64,000 bases of DNA. Origin: Marinoscillum sp965229915. Lineage in GTDB: Bacteria > Bacteroidota > Bacteroidia > Cytophagales > Cyclobacteriaceae. The translations under genes were made by a program, and so were the position numbers. Where the stretch lies: the NCBI RefSeq assembly GCF_965229915.1, contig NZ_CBDDJZ010000001.1, forward strand, positions 3,844,001-3,908,000, in the 5' to 3' direction. Below the pieces are notes generated by a model. It worked only from the letters and a program-made list of their open reading frames with translations, was not told the DNA's origin and made no database searches. This document shows, piece by piece, positions 34,419 to 42,979 of this stretch (its first letter is position 1; every line of letters starts with the position of its first letter).

Positions 34419-35978
34419 ATGAAAGTGAAAATTATCTTTTTTTTCTTTTCCCTGCTACTGATCTTTAGCTCCTATGGCCAGCGCAAGAAGGATCAGGATA
34501 CCAGTGCATTGATTGTTCAGCCAGGACGCGTGGAATTCAATATTTTTGAGTATTCCATGCAGTATGATATCATCAATGGCGAGGACAATGGCCTGTTGGT
34601 GTATTTGCAAACCGATGATCGAGTAGGTAACGCTTACAATTGGACATTCAATTTGTTGGATACTGCGCTCAATCAGGTATGGACGCGCATTTTCCCCATT
34701 TCTAATGAAACTAATCTGGCTGGTACCGAATATCACGACGGTAAGTATTATCTGCTGTTTAACGCATCTCGCTATCGAAATGAAGACCTGTTGCTCATTG
34801 AAATAGATGCAGTTGAGGGGTCTTTCCGAAGTATTGATATCAATACAGTTTTCCCAATCCAGTTAACTTTCTTTGAGGTCATAGACGATAATATTCTCCT
34901 ATCTGGTTATACCAATTTTCGGCCAGTGTTACTCACCTTTAACTTAAATGCTCAAAAGCCGAGAGTAGTACCAGGGTTTTATGACAACAAGAGCGATATT
35001 ATCGATATCATCATTGATGATGAGTCGCATGTCTTTACGGTGATACAGTCTGAGAAAATGCACAATAACCGGTTTACCATGCGTGCTAAAACCTTTACCT
35101 CACAAGGAGATCTGATCCAAAACAATGTGATAAGCCCCGGGGAGAAGAAGAGTTTGGTGGATGGAGCCAGCACCATTTTCTACGGAGGCTTTCAGTATCT
35201 GGCAGGCACCTATTCCAAAAAGGCCTCACAATACAGCAGAGGCCTCTATCTGGCCAAATTCGTCAATGGACGACAACAATTTATCAAATACCACGACTAT
35301 GCTGATTTGACCAATTTCTTCGGATACATGAATGAACGGAGAGAACGAAGAATTCTGGACCGAATCGAGCGTAAGAAGGAAAAAGGTAAGAAGCCGAAGT
35401 TTAGCTACAGACTGCTGGTTCATGATATTATCCAAAGAGATGATGAATACCTCATGATTGCTGAGGCATATTACCCCAGATATTCCAGCTATACCTCGCC
35501 TAGTTCATTCGGGTCTTATAACTATGGCTACAATTCTTACAACCCTAGTTTCATGGGTTATAAATACACACATGCCATAGTGGTAGCATTTGACCGTAAT
35601 GGAAATATTATCTGGGACAATAGTTTTGAAGTAAATGACATAGAAACCTATGCGCTAGAAGAATTTGTGGCAGTGAATCACGAAAAGGATAAAACCATTC
35701 TAATGTATTTGGAAGAAAACACCATCCGCTCAAAAATCATTAAAGGAAATGAGATATACGAAGGCAAAACCCTCAATCCGGTACGTCTTGCTTATGAACA
35801 AGATGAAGTAAAATCAAAAGATCCGGAGATAGAAGGTCTGAAACCCTGGTACGATAATGTGATGTACGCCTATGGTGAACAGCGTATCCAAAATGATATA
35901 GGCGAAGGTGGACGGAATACACGCAGAGTCTTTTACATCAACAAGATTACTTACAACATCGATCGGGAACCTAATTAG
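34419..35978 (+). CDS. Secreted protein of unknown function, probable beta-propeller
   Basis: A 519-residue exported protein. I chose ATG 34419 because it gives a normal signal peptide (MKVKIIFFFFSLLLIFSSYG); a longer TTG frame upstream from 34335 has no such N-terminus. The mature part is built of repeated strands such as YYLLFNASRYRNEDLLLIEI and ILLSGYTNFRPVLLTF, consistent with a propeller, and has a Lys/Arg-rich segment and a Tyr/Ser/Asn-rich low-complexity stretch at about 375-410. No T9SS sorting domain, no known family recognised. It is divergent from the GT9 gene and precedes pyrR by 67 bp. Confidence 0.7.
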   Translation: MKVKIIFFFFSLLLIFSSYGQRKKDQDTSALIVQPGRVEFNIFEYSMQYDIINGEDNGLLVYLQTDDRVGNAYNWTFNLLDTALNQVWTRIFPISNETNLAGTEYHDGKYYLLFNASRYRNEDLLLIEIDAVEGSFRSIDINTVFPIQLTFFEVIDDNILLSGYTNFRPVLLTFNLNAQKPRVVPGFYDNKSDIIDIIIDDESHVFTVIQSEKMHNNRFTMRAKTFTSQGDLIQNNVISPGEKKSLVDGASTIFYGGFQYLAGTYSKKASQYSRGLYLAKFVNGRQQFIKYHDYADLTNFFGYMNERRERRILDRIERKKEKGKKPKFSYRLLVHDIIQRDDEYLMIAEAYYPRYSSYTSPSSFGSYNYGYNSYNPSFMGYKYTHAIVVAFDRNGNIIWDNSFEVNDIETYALEEFVAVNHEKDKTILMYLEENTIRSKIIKGNEIYEGKTLNPVRLAYEQDEVKSKDPEIEGLKPWYDNVMYAYGEQRIQNDIGEGGRNTRRVFYINKITYNIDREPN

Positions 35979-36024
35979 TCCGTGAAATTTGGATTGATCC
36001 TAGGCAGGTTCCATTAGATGGATT

Positions 36025-36032
36025 TATATTTG
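36025..36032 (+). promoter_or_regulatory. -7 promoter box for pyrR-pyrB
   Basis: TATATTTG is a perfect TAnnTTTG box, 13 nt before ATG 36046. The predicted leader is therefore only a few bases, leaving no room for a PyrR-binding attenuator. A TTTG at 35989-35992 is too far upstream to be a standard -33 element. Confidence 0.5.
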
Positions 36033-36045
36033 CGCCTGTCTGATC

Positions 36046-36588
36046 ATGCAAAAACGACTCCTGTTCAACAGTAAGCTGCTCCAGATCACAATCAGCCGAT
36101 TGTGTCAACACCTCATTGAAAATCATGGGAATTTCGAGCATACCGTCATTTTGGGCATGCAGCCTCGCGGTATTTATCTGGCCGAGCGAATCCGCAAGGA
36201 GTTAGAAAAAGTACTGGAGATCAAAATCAATCTTGGTTATCTGGATACCACTTTTCATCGAGATGATTTTCGACGTAGAGATCAGCCAATCACTCCCAAT
36301 CAAACGAAAGTACCATTCCTTATAGAGGATAAAAATGTCATACTCATAGACGATGTGCTCTATACCGGTAGGTCGGTTCGCGCTGCACTTGACGCGATGA
36401 CCATGTTTGGCAGGCCAGCAAAAGTGGAGCTGTTGGTGCTGATAGATAGAATGTATAGCCGGGATATTCCCGTGGCGGCAGACTACATCGGCCGGAAGGT
36501 GAATACCATGCCTTCCCAGCGTGTGCTGGTGGAGTTGGTAGAACAAGGGAAAAAAGACAATATTTGGTTAATGAACGAAGCTGAATGA
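36046..36588 (+). CDS. pyrR: Bifunctional pyr regulator / uracil phosphoribosyltransferase PyrR
   Basis: A 180-residue type I phosphoribosyltransferase. The PRPP loop VILIDDVLYTGRSVRAALDAM (about 102-122) and the PyrR-typical GMQPRGIYLAERI (about 38-50) and VELLVLIDRMYSRDIPVAADYIG are present. PyrR binds pyr mRNA leaders in Firmicutes to promote attenuation and also has weak UPRTase activity. Here the predicted leader is very short, so RNA regulation of its own operon is doubtful. It overlaps pyrB by 4 bp (ATGA). Confidence 0.93.
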   Translation: MQKRLLFNSKLLQITISRLCQHLIENHGNFEHTVILGMQPRGIYLAERIRKELEKVLEIKINLGYLDTTFHRDDFRRRDQPITPNQTKVPFLIEDKNVILIDDVLYTGRSVRAALDAMTMFGRPAKVELLVLIDRMYSRDIPVAADYIGRKVNTMPSQRVLVELVEQGKKDNIWLMNEAE

Positions 36589-37511
36589 GTCAGTTAAAAA
36601 CAAAACATCTACTTGGGATTAAGAACCTCAGCAGTGAGGAGATCGAATTAATTTTTGAGACCGCCGACAATTTTAAAGATGTTTTGAACCGACCAATAAA
36701 AAAAGTACCATCGCTGCGAGATGTCACAGTGGCCAACGTCTTTTTCGAGAACTCTACACGCACCAGACTATCCTTTGAATTAGCAGAAAAGAGACTGTCA
36801 GCGGACGTGATCAACTTCTCCAGTGCAAGTTCGTCTGTGAAGAAAGGTGAAACCCTGCTAGATACAGTAAACAACATATTGGCCATGAAGGTGGATATGG
36901 TGGTGATGCGTCATAGCAGTCCAGGGGCACCACATTTCCTGGCCAAACACATAGATGCCAATATCATCAATGCTGGGGATGGGACTCACGAGCATCCTAC
37001 CCAAGCTTTGTTGGATACCTTTTCCATTAGAGAGAAAACTGGCGGTGTGGCTGGTAAAAAAGTGGTTATTGTGGGTGATATTTTGCACTCTCGTGTGGCA
37101 CTGTCCAACATCTTCGCACTACAAAAATTAGGAGCTGAGGTAATGGTTTGCGGTCCGGCCACATTGCTGCCAAAGCACATAGGTGAGCTTGGAGTGAAAG
37201 TAGAGTTGGATATCCGTAAGGCACTGGAGTGGTGCGATGTGGCCAACGTGCTCCGCATCCAGCTGGAGCGACAAAAGATGCGTTATTTTCCTTCATTGCG
37301 AGAGTATTCACTCTACTATGGGATCAATAAACAGCTCTTGGAGTCACTGAATAAAGAAATAGTGATCATGCATCCGGGACCAATTAACCGAGGAGTGGAG
37401 CTGTCCAGTGATGTGGCAGATTCTGATCATTCGATCATATTGGATCAGGTGGAGAATGGCGTGGCTGTGCGAATGGCGGTCTTGTACTTGCTTGCCGGAG
37501 TGCGTGCTTAA
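36585..37511 (+). CDS. pyrB: Aspartate carbamoyltransferase catalytic subunit
   Basis: A 308-residue ATCase catalytic chain for the first committed step of pyrimidine synthesis. The carbamoyl-phosphate site STRTR is at residues 57-61 (FFENSTRTRLSFELAEKR), with HPTQALLDTF in the middle and IVIMHPGPINRGVELSSDVAD near the C-terminus. No regulatory chain gene (pyrI) follows. It is coupled to pyrR by the ATGA overlap. The stop abuts the stop of the convergent YdeI-like gene with no gap. Confidence 0.97.
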   Translation: MSQLKTKHLLGIKNLSSEEIELIFETADNFKDVLNRPIKKVPSLRDVTVANVFFENSTRTRLSFELAEKRLSADVINFSSASSSVKKGETLLDTVNNILAMKVDMVVMRHSSPGAPHFLAKHIDANIINAGDGTHEHPTQALLDTFSIREKTGGVAGKKVVIVGDILHSRVALSNIFALQKLGAEVMVCGPATLLPKHIGELGVKVELDIRKALEWCDVANVLRIQLERQKMRYFPSLREYSLYYGINKQLLESLNKEIVIMHPGPINRGVELSSDVADSDHSIILDQVENGVAVRMAVLYLLAGVRA

Positions 37512-38078
37512 TTACCGATATTGATTGGCTCGTATATTTTCTTGAGCTTTCTCAACAATCTCCTGAATGCGTTTCGTTCTTGTTTGCTCCTGTTTGGCAT
37601 TAAACAGCCATTCCAGGATACCTCTCTTCACTGATTTTGGAAAGGCGTCAAAATTGGTGCTGGCATGCGAGTACTTTGCGAATTCGTTTTGGAGGTCTTC
37701 CGGGATCACGAGGTTTTCTACCTCATCTAGAGCACTCCAGGTACCAGACTTTTTAGCCAGCTCCACCATGGCGAGACCAGCCGCTTTCATTCGGTTTTCG
37801 CTGATCAGCCGTGAGACTTTTTCTTTGTTCACTTTGGACCAGTTGCTCTTTGGGTTTCGTGGTGAAAACCGAAGTTTGAACCGTTTATCGTCTAGCTTAT
37901 TGGGCAAGCTGTCAATCCAGCCATAACAGAGAGCCGTTTCTATGACATCATTCACTTCTATAAAGGGTAAGCCGCTTTCTTTCTTGGAAAGTACGAGCCA
38001 GATGGAGGTGGACGATGAGTGGTTGCTTGATAGCCAGTCATCCCATTCTTTAAGTGATTTTGGTTCGAACGAATCCAC
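37512..38078 (-). CDS. YdeI/OmpD-associated family protein
   Basis: A 188-residue protein matching the YdeI/OmpD-associated family: SLKEWDDWLSSNHSSSTSIWLVLSKK at the start, the diagnostic ALCYGWIDSLPNKLDDKRFKLRFSPR in sections, and a C-terminal VKRGILEWLFNAKQEQTRTKRI. It is cytoplasmic, with no signal peptide. Members are linked to resistance against bacteriocins or peptides in a few species, but the biochemical role is unknown. It ends directly against pyrB and lies 8 bp after the end of the purB region on the opposite side. Confidence 0.85.
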   Translation of the reverse strand: MDSFEPKSLKEWDDWLSSNHSSSTSIWLVLSKKESGLPFIEVNDVIETALCYGWIDSLPNKLDDKRFKLRFSPRNPKSNWSKVNKEKVSRLISENRMKAAGLAMVELAKKSGTWSALDEVENLVIPEDLQNEFAKYSHASTNFDAFPKSVKRGILEWLFNAKQEQTRTKRIQEIVEKAQENIRANQYR

Positions 38079-38086
38079 CGCAGGGT

Positions 38087-39430
38087 TTATTTGCCAGTGT
38101 AATTAAATGGTGTGATTTTTCGCAGTTCATCTTTGATCGCATCCGAAATATCCAGTTCATCGATGAACACGTGCAGGGTTTCTTTAGTGATTTTATCACC
38201 GGTTCTGGTCAGGGCTTTCAGTGCCTCATATGGATTAGGGTAAGCTTCTCTTCTCAAGATCGTCTGAATAGCTTCGGCTACTACTGCCCAGTTGTCATCC
38301 AGGTCTTTTCGGATCGCTTCTTCATTTACTTCCAGCTTATTGATGCCTTTTTTCAAAGACGATAGTGCCAATAAAGTGTGTGCCACCGGTACGCCTACAT
38401 TTCGCAGGACCGTAGAATCCGTCAAGTCTCTCTGCAGTCTTGAGATAGGCAGTTTAGCACTTAAGTGCTCAAATAAAGCGTTGGCTATGCCAAGGTTGCC
38501 TTCTGCATTCTCAAAATCAATAGGATTTACCTTGTGAGGCATAGCTGAAGACCCCACTTCATTGGGATTAATTTTCTGTTTGAAGTAGTTCATGGACACG
38601 TACTGCCACACATCCTTGCTGAAATCCAGTAAGATGGTATTGATTCGCTTGATCGCATCAAACAAAGCGGCAAAGTGGTCGTAATGCTCTATTTGGGTGG
38701 TGGGAAAACTACGTTTCAATCCTAGCTTTTCCGCAACGAATTGATCACCAAACGCATGCCAGTCATAGTTGGGATAAGCCACAAAATGCGCATTGAAGTT
38801 TCCTGTAGCACCTCCGAATTTGGCGGCATAAGCTGTGGTTTTTAGCAGGTCTATCTGATCAGAAAGGCGCTTAACGAAAACCTCCACTTCCTTACCTAGT
38901 CGGGTGGGAGAGGCAGGTTGCCCGTGAGTCTTTGCCAGCATGGGAATAGTGCTCCATTGCTTGGAGATGTTGGTGATTAGCGCCGTGATCTGATCCAAGT
39001 AAGGAATGAAAACCTCAACCAAAGCATCCTTGGTGGAGAGTGGGATGGAGGTGTTGTTGATATCCTGAGAAGTAAGCCCGAAGTGGATGAATTCTTTAAA
39101 GTCAGCCAGGCCAAGATTATCAAATTTTTCTTTGATAAAGTATTCAACAGCTTTTACGTCATGGTTGGTCACCTTTTCGATTTCTTTGATTTTCAAAGCA
39201 TCAGCTTCGTCAAAGTTTTCATAGATCTCCATCAGTTTTGGGAATTTGGAGCTGTCTACTCCCTTTAGTTGTGGTAAAGGGATCTCACAAAGCGCAATAA
39301 AGTATAGCACTTCAACTTTTACACGGTACCTGATCAGGGCATATTCTGAAAAGTATGGAGCCAATGATTCTACCTTGTTTCTATATCGACCATCTATTGG
39401 TGAGATGGCTGTGAGATCGTTGAGTTGCAT
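38087..39430 (-). CDS. purB: Adenylosuccinate lyase
   Basis: A 447-residue fumarase/aspartase-superfamily enzyme, acting twice in purine synthesis. The start ATG 39430 gives the classical MQLNDLTAISPIDGRY; a longer frame to 39478 is rejected. Superfamily signature GSSAMPHKVNPIDFENAEG carries the catalytic serine loop, and TSQDINNTSIPL and KTHGQPASPTRLGKE are further active-site blocks. A TATTTTTG box on the minus strand (39460-39453) lies 22 nt before this ATG and supports the shorter start. Confidence 0.95.
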   Translation of the reverse strand: MQLNDLTAISPIDGRYRNKVESLAPYFSEYALIRYRVKVEVLYFIALCEIPLPQLKGVDSSKFPKLMEIYENFDEADALKIKEIEKVTNHDVKAVEYFIKEKFDNLGLADFKEFIHFGLTSQDINNTSIPLSTKDALVEVFIPYLDQITALITNISKQWSTIPMLAKTHGQPASPTRLGKEVEVFVKRLSDQIDLLKTTAYAAKFGGATGNFNAHFVAYPNYDWHAFGDQFVAEKLGLKRSFPTTQIEHYDHFAALFDAIKRINTILLDFSKDVWQYVSMNYFKQKINPNEVGSSAMPHKVNPIDFENAEGNLGIANALFEHLSAKLPISRLQRDLTDSTVLRNVGVPVAHTLLALSSLKKGINKLEVNEEAIRKDLDDNWAVVAEAIQTILRREAYPNPYEALKALTRTGDKITKETLHVFIDELDISDAIKDELRKITPFNYTGK

Positions 39431-39452
39431 GAACGTGAAATTTTTGAAGGTG

Positions 39453-39460
39453 CAAAAATA
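39453..39460 (-). promoter_or_regulatory. -7 promoter box for purB
   Basis: On the minus strand TATTTTTG matches TAnnTTTG, 22 nt before the purB ATG. The -33 element is not clear (a TTG lies about 15 bases further upstream). Confidence 0.4.
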
Positions 39461-39579
39461 GCTCATTCGCCTAACCAATAACGAACAAATGGATTAAAAG
39501 AGTGATATAATATCAGCCAATCCTGATTTCGTGTATTGGTAAATGATACAGCAGCAGGGCGGGTTAATCTGGGCGAAAC

Positions 39580-39610
39580 TTGTCAGGCAAACCTTAGAGA
39601 TTTAACTTTG
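39580..39610 (+). promoter_or_regulatory. Promoter of the PaaE-like reductase gene
   Basis: A -33 TTG at 39580-39582, a 20-bp spacer, and a perfect -7 box TAACTTTG at 39603-39610. The predicted start is near 39617, which leaves ATG 39635 as the first usable start codon and excludes the longer frame from 39536. Confidence 0.55.
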
Positions 39611-39634
39611 CGGGACTTTAAAAAATCAGGAATT

Positions 39635-40735
39635 ATGGCCTTTGGGTTTTTCAAGAAAAAAAAGAAAGAGAAGAAATCAGATAGCAGGTATCAAACCCTG
39701 ACCATCAGAGAGGTGGTAAACATAGCTGAAGAGGCTGTGAACCTCGTATTTGAAAAACCGGAAGGACCTTTTTCGTATCAGCCGGGACAGTTCATAACCA
39801 TTATAGAGGAGGTAGAAAGTAAAAAAGTACGAAGAGCTTATTCACTGTGTACTACGCCATTCATAGATGAGTTTCCTGCTGTTACTGTCAAAAGAGTCCC
39901 AGGAGGGATCATGTCCAACTACCTAAACGACTCGGTGAAGGCTGGAGATCAGCTAGAGATCATGGAGCCCATGGGTATGTTTACCACGGACTACTCGGAT
40001 GCTAGTTCACGTCACGTCGTATTTCTCGGGGGCGGCAGTGGGATAACACCACTGTACTCTATCTTGAGATCAATTCTTTTGAAAGAGCCAAATAGTAAGG
40101 TTTCGTTGGTGTATGGTAACCGCACAGAAGGTCATATCATCTTCAAGGAGGCTCTGGCTAAACTGAAAGAAACACACGGGGATCGATTTGAATTGGTTCA
40201 TATTCTTGAAGATAACAATGGATTTGCTCAGCATTCCGGTAGACCGACAGCCGAATCCATGCGAGATATTATAGATGGGCTCGGAGTAGATGGAGACACT
40301 GAGTTTTTCATCTGTGGTCCAGAACCTATGATGGATATCGCTTCGGAGGGGCTTCAACTTCTTGGAATTCAGAATGAAAAAATCCGAAAGGAAAGTTTTG
40401 ATGCTGGAAAAACCTCGCCGGCCGTGGTGGTGGATGACTCCAAAGCCTCTACAGACGGCCTCAAAAGTGAAGTAACTATTGTCCTGGATGGAGAAGAGCA
40501 TGTGATAGAGGTGGATGGTGACACACCGATTTTGGATGCCGGTCTGGATGCTGAATTGGACATGCCGTACTCTTGTCAGAGTGGACTATGTACCGCTTGC
40601 CGAGCCAAATGTCTGGAAGGAGAAGTGGATCAGGAAGACGCACATGGCATCAGCCAATCTGAAATGGATGAAGGTTATGTGCTGCTCTGTGTGGGCAAAC
40701 CAAAATCACCCAGGATTAAAGTAGAGGTAGGTTAG
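39635..40735 (+). CDS. Ferredoxin-NADP reductase-like flavoprotein with C-terminal 2Fe-2S domain (PaaE-like)
   Basis: A 366-residue protein. After a Lys-rich N-terminus comes an FAD domain (RRAYSLCTTPF, about 70-80), an NAD(P) domain (VVFLGGGSGITPLYSILRS; ICGPEPMM) and a plant-type 2Fe-2S ferredoxin domain with CQSGLCTACRAKC and a fourth cysteine in VLLCVG. This layout equals PaaE of the phenylacetyl-CoA epoxidase and related hydroxylase reductases. No paaABCD genes lie nearby, so the partner oxygenase is unknown; the desaturase-like hydroxylase at 30971-31750 is one speculative client. Its stop overlaps the end of the Arc-type gene by 4 bp. Confidence 0.88.
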   Translation: MAFGFFKKKKKEKKSDSRYQTLTIREVVNIAEEAVNLVFEKPEGPFSYQPGQFITIIEEVESKKVRRAYSLCTTPFIDEFPAVTVKRVPGGIMSNYLNDSVKAGDQLEIMEPMGMFTTDYSDASSRHVVFLGGGSGITPLYSILRSILLKEPNSKVSLVYGNRTEGHIIFKEALAKLKETHGDRFELVHILEDNNGFAQHSGRPTAESMRDIIDGLGVDGDTEFFICGPEPMMDIASEGLQLLGIQNEKIRKESFDAGKTSPAVVVDDSKASTDGLKSEVTIVLDGEEHVIEVDGDTPILDAGLDAELDMPYSCQSGLCTACRAKCLEGEVDQEDAHGISQSEMDEGYVLLCVGKPKSPRIKVEVG

Positions 40736-40902
40736 TTCTTCTCATCTTTGTTTTTGGGTAATCTGCCAGCCTCCTTGAGTGCTTTGTGAATCATCCATTC
40801 CAGTTGACCATTGGTGCTTCTAAACTCATCAGCAGCCCATTTTTCAATTGCTTTGAAAGTGTTTTCATCTATTCTGAGGACAAATGGTTTCTTTTTGGCC
40901 AT
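40732..40902 (-). CDS. Small Arc-family ribbon-helix-helix DNA-binding protein
   Basis: A 56-residue protein from ATG 40902. It begins MAKKKPFVLRIDENTFKAIE, with the ribbon strand KKPFVLRID and two helices (TFKAIEKWAADEF and STNGQLEWMIHKALKEAGR), the pattern of Arc/MetJ-type repressors. Small Arc-family proteins of this form are widespread in Bacteroidota. It starts 3 bp after the stop of the PH-like membrane protein and is the third gene of the SPFH operon, so it may regulate that operon through the twin palindromes at 42330-42348. Confidence 0.8.
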   Translation of the reverse strand: MAKKKPFVLRIDENTFKAIEKWAADEFRSTNGQLEWMIHKALKEAGRLPKNKDEKN

Positions 40903-40905
40903 AAT

Positions 40906-41445
40906 CTACCGCTCATTCCAGTTTTGCTGTAACGTATTGATTGCCTCTTTCAGTGCTTCAGCTTTTTGAGTGCCCAGCAAAAGTTTGTCACCATTCTGTA
41001 GCACGAGCTGCAAACCCCAATTTCCTTTGATATTAAGTGCTTTGCCATTGTTAAAGCTGATTCGATAGCCCCAACCGCCGTACTCTAGTATAGGTTTGTA
41101 CTTGCGTACCTCCAGGGAGGTCAGGTCCTTTTTGGTCAGCGTTCTCTTACTGCGCACAAATGGAAAATACGAATAGTACAGGTTATTCTGGTCAATCTCG
41201 ATTAACAGCGTCATCGAAGATAGTAACCATTGGACAGCTCCAAGGATGATGAAGGATATCAATGCCGTAATGATCAGTGCCGTATCGCTCATGGGCGTGT
41301 TGCCCCATTGCTCACCTCGTATGAGTTGCTTACTCACACCATACGCGAACATTCCGATGACTCCAAGGCTGATCATAGCCTGGAGCCACCAAAAGAAGGT
41401 GTTGCGAAATGTCTGTTTCTCAGAGTATATCAGTTTGCCTTTCAT
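40906..41445 (-). CDS. Two-helix membrane protein with PH-like C-terminal domain
   Basis: A 179-residue protein with two membrane helices (about 17-36 and 56-80) and a C-terminal soluble region with strands such as LLIEIDQNNLYYSYFPF, LTSLEVRKYKPILEYGGWGY, LNIKGNWGLQLVLQNGDKLLL and a final helix. That order resembles bacterial PH-like membrane domains, but I cannot name the family. It is encoded between the SPFH gene (2 bp gap) and the Arc-type gene (3 bp gap), so the three products probably act together at the membrane. Confidence 0.65.
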   Translation of the reverse strand: MKGKLIYSEKQTFRNTFFWWLQAMISLGVIGMFAYGVSKQLIRGEQWGNTPMSDTALIITALISFIILGAVQWLLSSMTLLIEIDQNNLYYSYFPFVRSKRTLTKKDLTSLEVRKYKPILEYGGWGYRISFNNGKALNIKGNWGLQLVLQNGDKLLLGTQKAEALKEAINTLQQNWNER

Positions 41446-41447
41446 GA

Positions 41448-42305
41448 TTAATGATGTAAAGTACCAGAATTAACCACGGGAGCCACGTCTTTATCGGCAC
41501 AGAGTACTACCATCAGATTGCTGACCATAGCGGCTTTTTTCTCTTCATCTAGCTCAATCAGTTGCTTTTGACTGATTTGATCCAGTGCCATTTCTACCAT
41601 ACTCACGGCACCTTCTACTATTTTATGTCTTGCAGCTACGATAGCTGTAGCTTGTTGTCTTCTCAGCATGGCTCCAGCGATTTCTTCAGCATAGGCTAGA
41701 TAACCAATTCGAGCTTCTTGAATTTGTATTCCAGCAATGGACAAACGCTCTTCAATTTCTCGCTCCAGATGCTCGTTTACTTCATCTAGCCCGGATCGCA
41801 AGGTGATCTCGGCCTGAGCATCATCAAAGTTGTCATAAGGATAGCTGCCTGCAAGCTTCCTTACTGCTGCATCCGTTTGGACACGTACGAAGTTCTCATA
41901 GTCATCTACTTCAAAAGCTGCGGCAAACGTATCCCGTACCTTCCAGACCAAGATGACGGAGATCAAAATTGGGTTGCCGATACTATCGTTCACTTTCACG
42001 CGCTCACTATCAAAGTTGCGAGCTCGCAATGATATTTTCTTCTTATAGTAGAATGGGTTCACCCAGAAGAACCCGTTTTCCTTGACTGTACCTATGTATT
42101 TCCCAAATAATACCAATACTCTGGATCCATTGGGGTTGACAAAGAAGAAACCTGGCACCATGATGAGTCCTATTAAAAAGGTAAATCCGAAAAATGCATT
42201 TTTGCTGACTACCAGGAGCGCAACGGATCCAAATAGAAGCATTAAACAAAAAAACAGAGCCACGTATCCTGACAAAGGCGAATGTGATTTTTCATGTGAT
42301 TGCAT
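41448..42305 (-). CDS. SPFH/Band 7 domain membrane protein
   Basis: A 285-residue protein with two N-terminal hydrophobic segments (about 10-32 and 34-53), then an SPFH domain (about 65-250): GSRVLVLFGKYIGTVKENGFFWVNPF, SVILVWKVRDTFAAAFEVDDYE, LEREIEERLSIAGIQIQEARIG. A helical C-terminus follows. SPFH proteins form ring- or raft-like membrane assemblies and often accompany a protease or another membrane partner. Here the partners are the PH-like protein and an Arc-type regulator. Confidence 0.88.
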   Translation of the reverse strand: MQSHEKSHSPLSGYVALFFCLMLLFGSVALLVVSKNAFFGFTFLIGLIMVPGFFFVNPNGSRVLVLFGKYIGTVKENGFFWVNPFYYKKKISLRARNFDSERVKVNDSIGNPILISVILVWKVRDTFAAAFEVDDYENFVRVQTDAAVRKLAGSYPYDNFDDAQAEITLRSGLDEVNEHLEREIEERLSIAGIQIQEARIGYLAYAEEIAGAMLRRQQATAIVAARHKIVEGAVSMVEMALDQISQKQLIELDEEKKAAMVSNLMVVLCADKDVAPVVNSGTLHH

Positions 42306-42329
42306 GACTGTAAGGTTTAGTTTTTAAAA

Positions 42330-42348
42330 TGATATCATATTGATATCA
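42330..42348. promoter_or_regulatory. Twin palindromes TGATATCA before the SPFH-Arc operon (putative operator)
   Basis: TGATATCA occurs at 42330-42337 and 42341-42348, each self-complementary, with centres 11 bp apart (one helical turn). They lie 25-43 bp upstream of the SPFH start on the minus strand, where the promoter should be. Arc/MetJ-type proteins bind tandem short palindromes at such spacing, and the operon ends in an Arc-type gene. Confidence 0.5.
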
Positions 42349-42377
42349 ATCTAAATAACGCGAGATTTTCAAAAAGG

Positions 42378-42404
42378 TTGTGAAGCTAATTGTGTTTAGC
42401 TTTG
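42378..42404 (+). promoter_or_regulatory. Promoter of the 165-residue membrane protein gene
   Basis: A perfect -7 box TAGCTTTG at 42397-42404, 22 nt before ATG 42427, with TTG at 42378-42380 (spacer 16 bp, shorter than usual). Confidence 0.4.
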
Positions 42405-42426
42405 AAGCTATTACACTTCATCCATT

Positions 42427-42924
42427 ATGGCAGAGAAATACAATCGATGGGAGCGATTTTACAATAAGTTGAATTTGTGGTTCAATGGAGCAGTGGCCAT
42501 CTCAATTATTCCATTTGCATTGATTTTTTTAGACACACAAAGCGAGTTTCCCGATCCACCCTTGGTTTCCGCCGAAGTGTCACCGGTCATTCAAGGTGTA
42601 GTTACTGTTTTGGTGGTTTTGATCGTCTGGTTTGGAATCCAATTTCCGGCCAGGCACCAGAGTGAGCTATCAGCGAAGAATACAATTGAGTCAAAATTGG
42701 ACTTTTATCTGAAGATAAGAATGAAATCTTATTTAATCCTGGAAGTTGGGGCTATCCTGGTTTGTCTTGGCTTTTACCTCACCAAATCCCAGTTGTTTTC
42801 CGGGGTGTACTTAGCGGTCATGTTCGTATTTAGTATGATTAGACCCACATTTGAGAAAATAGCGCAGCACATTGGTGTGTCGCAAACAGATTTGGCCGAT
42901 TGGGGCAAGCAATCAGTCACGTGA
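42427..42924 (+). CDS. Four-helix membrane protein of unknown function
   Basis: A 165-residue protein with four hydrophobic segments (about 17-34, 52-72, 97-118 and 121-139) and a polar N-terminus MAEKYNRWERFYNKLN. I do not recognise a family. It is divergent from the SPFH operon and 55 bp before a small lipoprotein gene on the same strand, with which it may be cotranscribed. Confidence 0.65.
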   Translation: MAEKYNRWERFYNKLNLWFNGAVAISIIPFALIFLDTQSEFPDPPLVSAEVSPVIQGVVTVLVVLIVWFGIQFPARHQSELSAKNTIESKLDFYLKIRMKSYLILEVGAILVCLGFYLTKSQLFSGVYLAVMFVFSMIRPTFEKIAQHIGVSQTDLADWGKQSVT

Positions 42925-42979
42925 GATTTGCGATTCGTCAAATAAAATCGTTCCTTGCTAAACTTAAAACACCGTCTTG

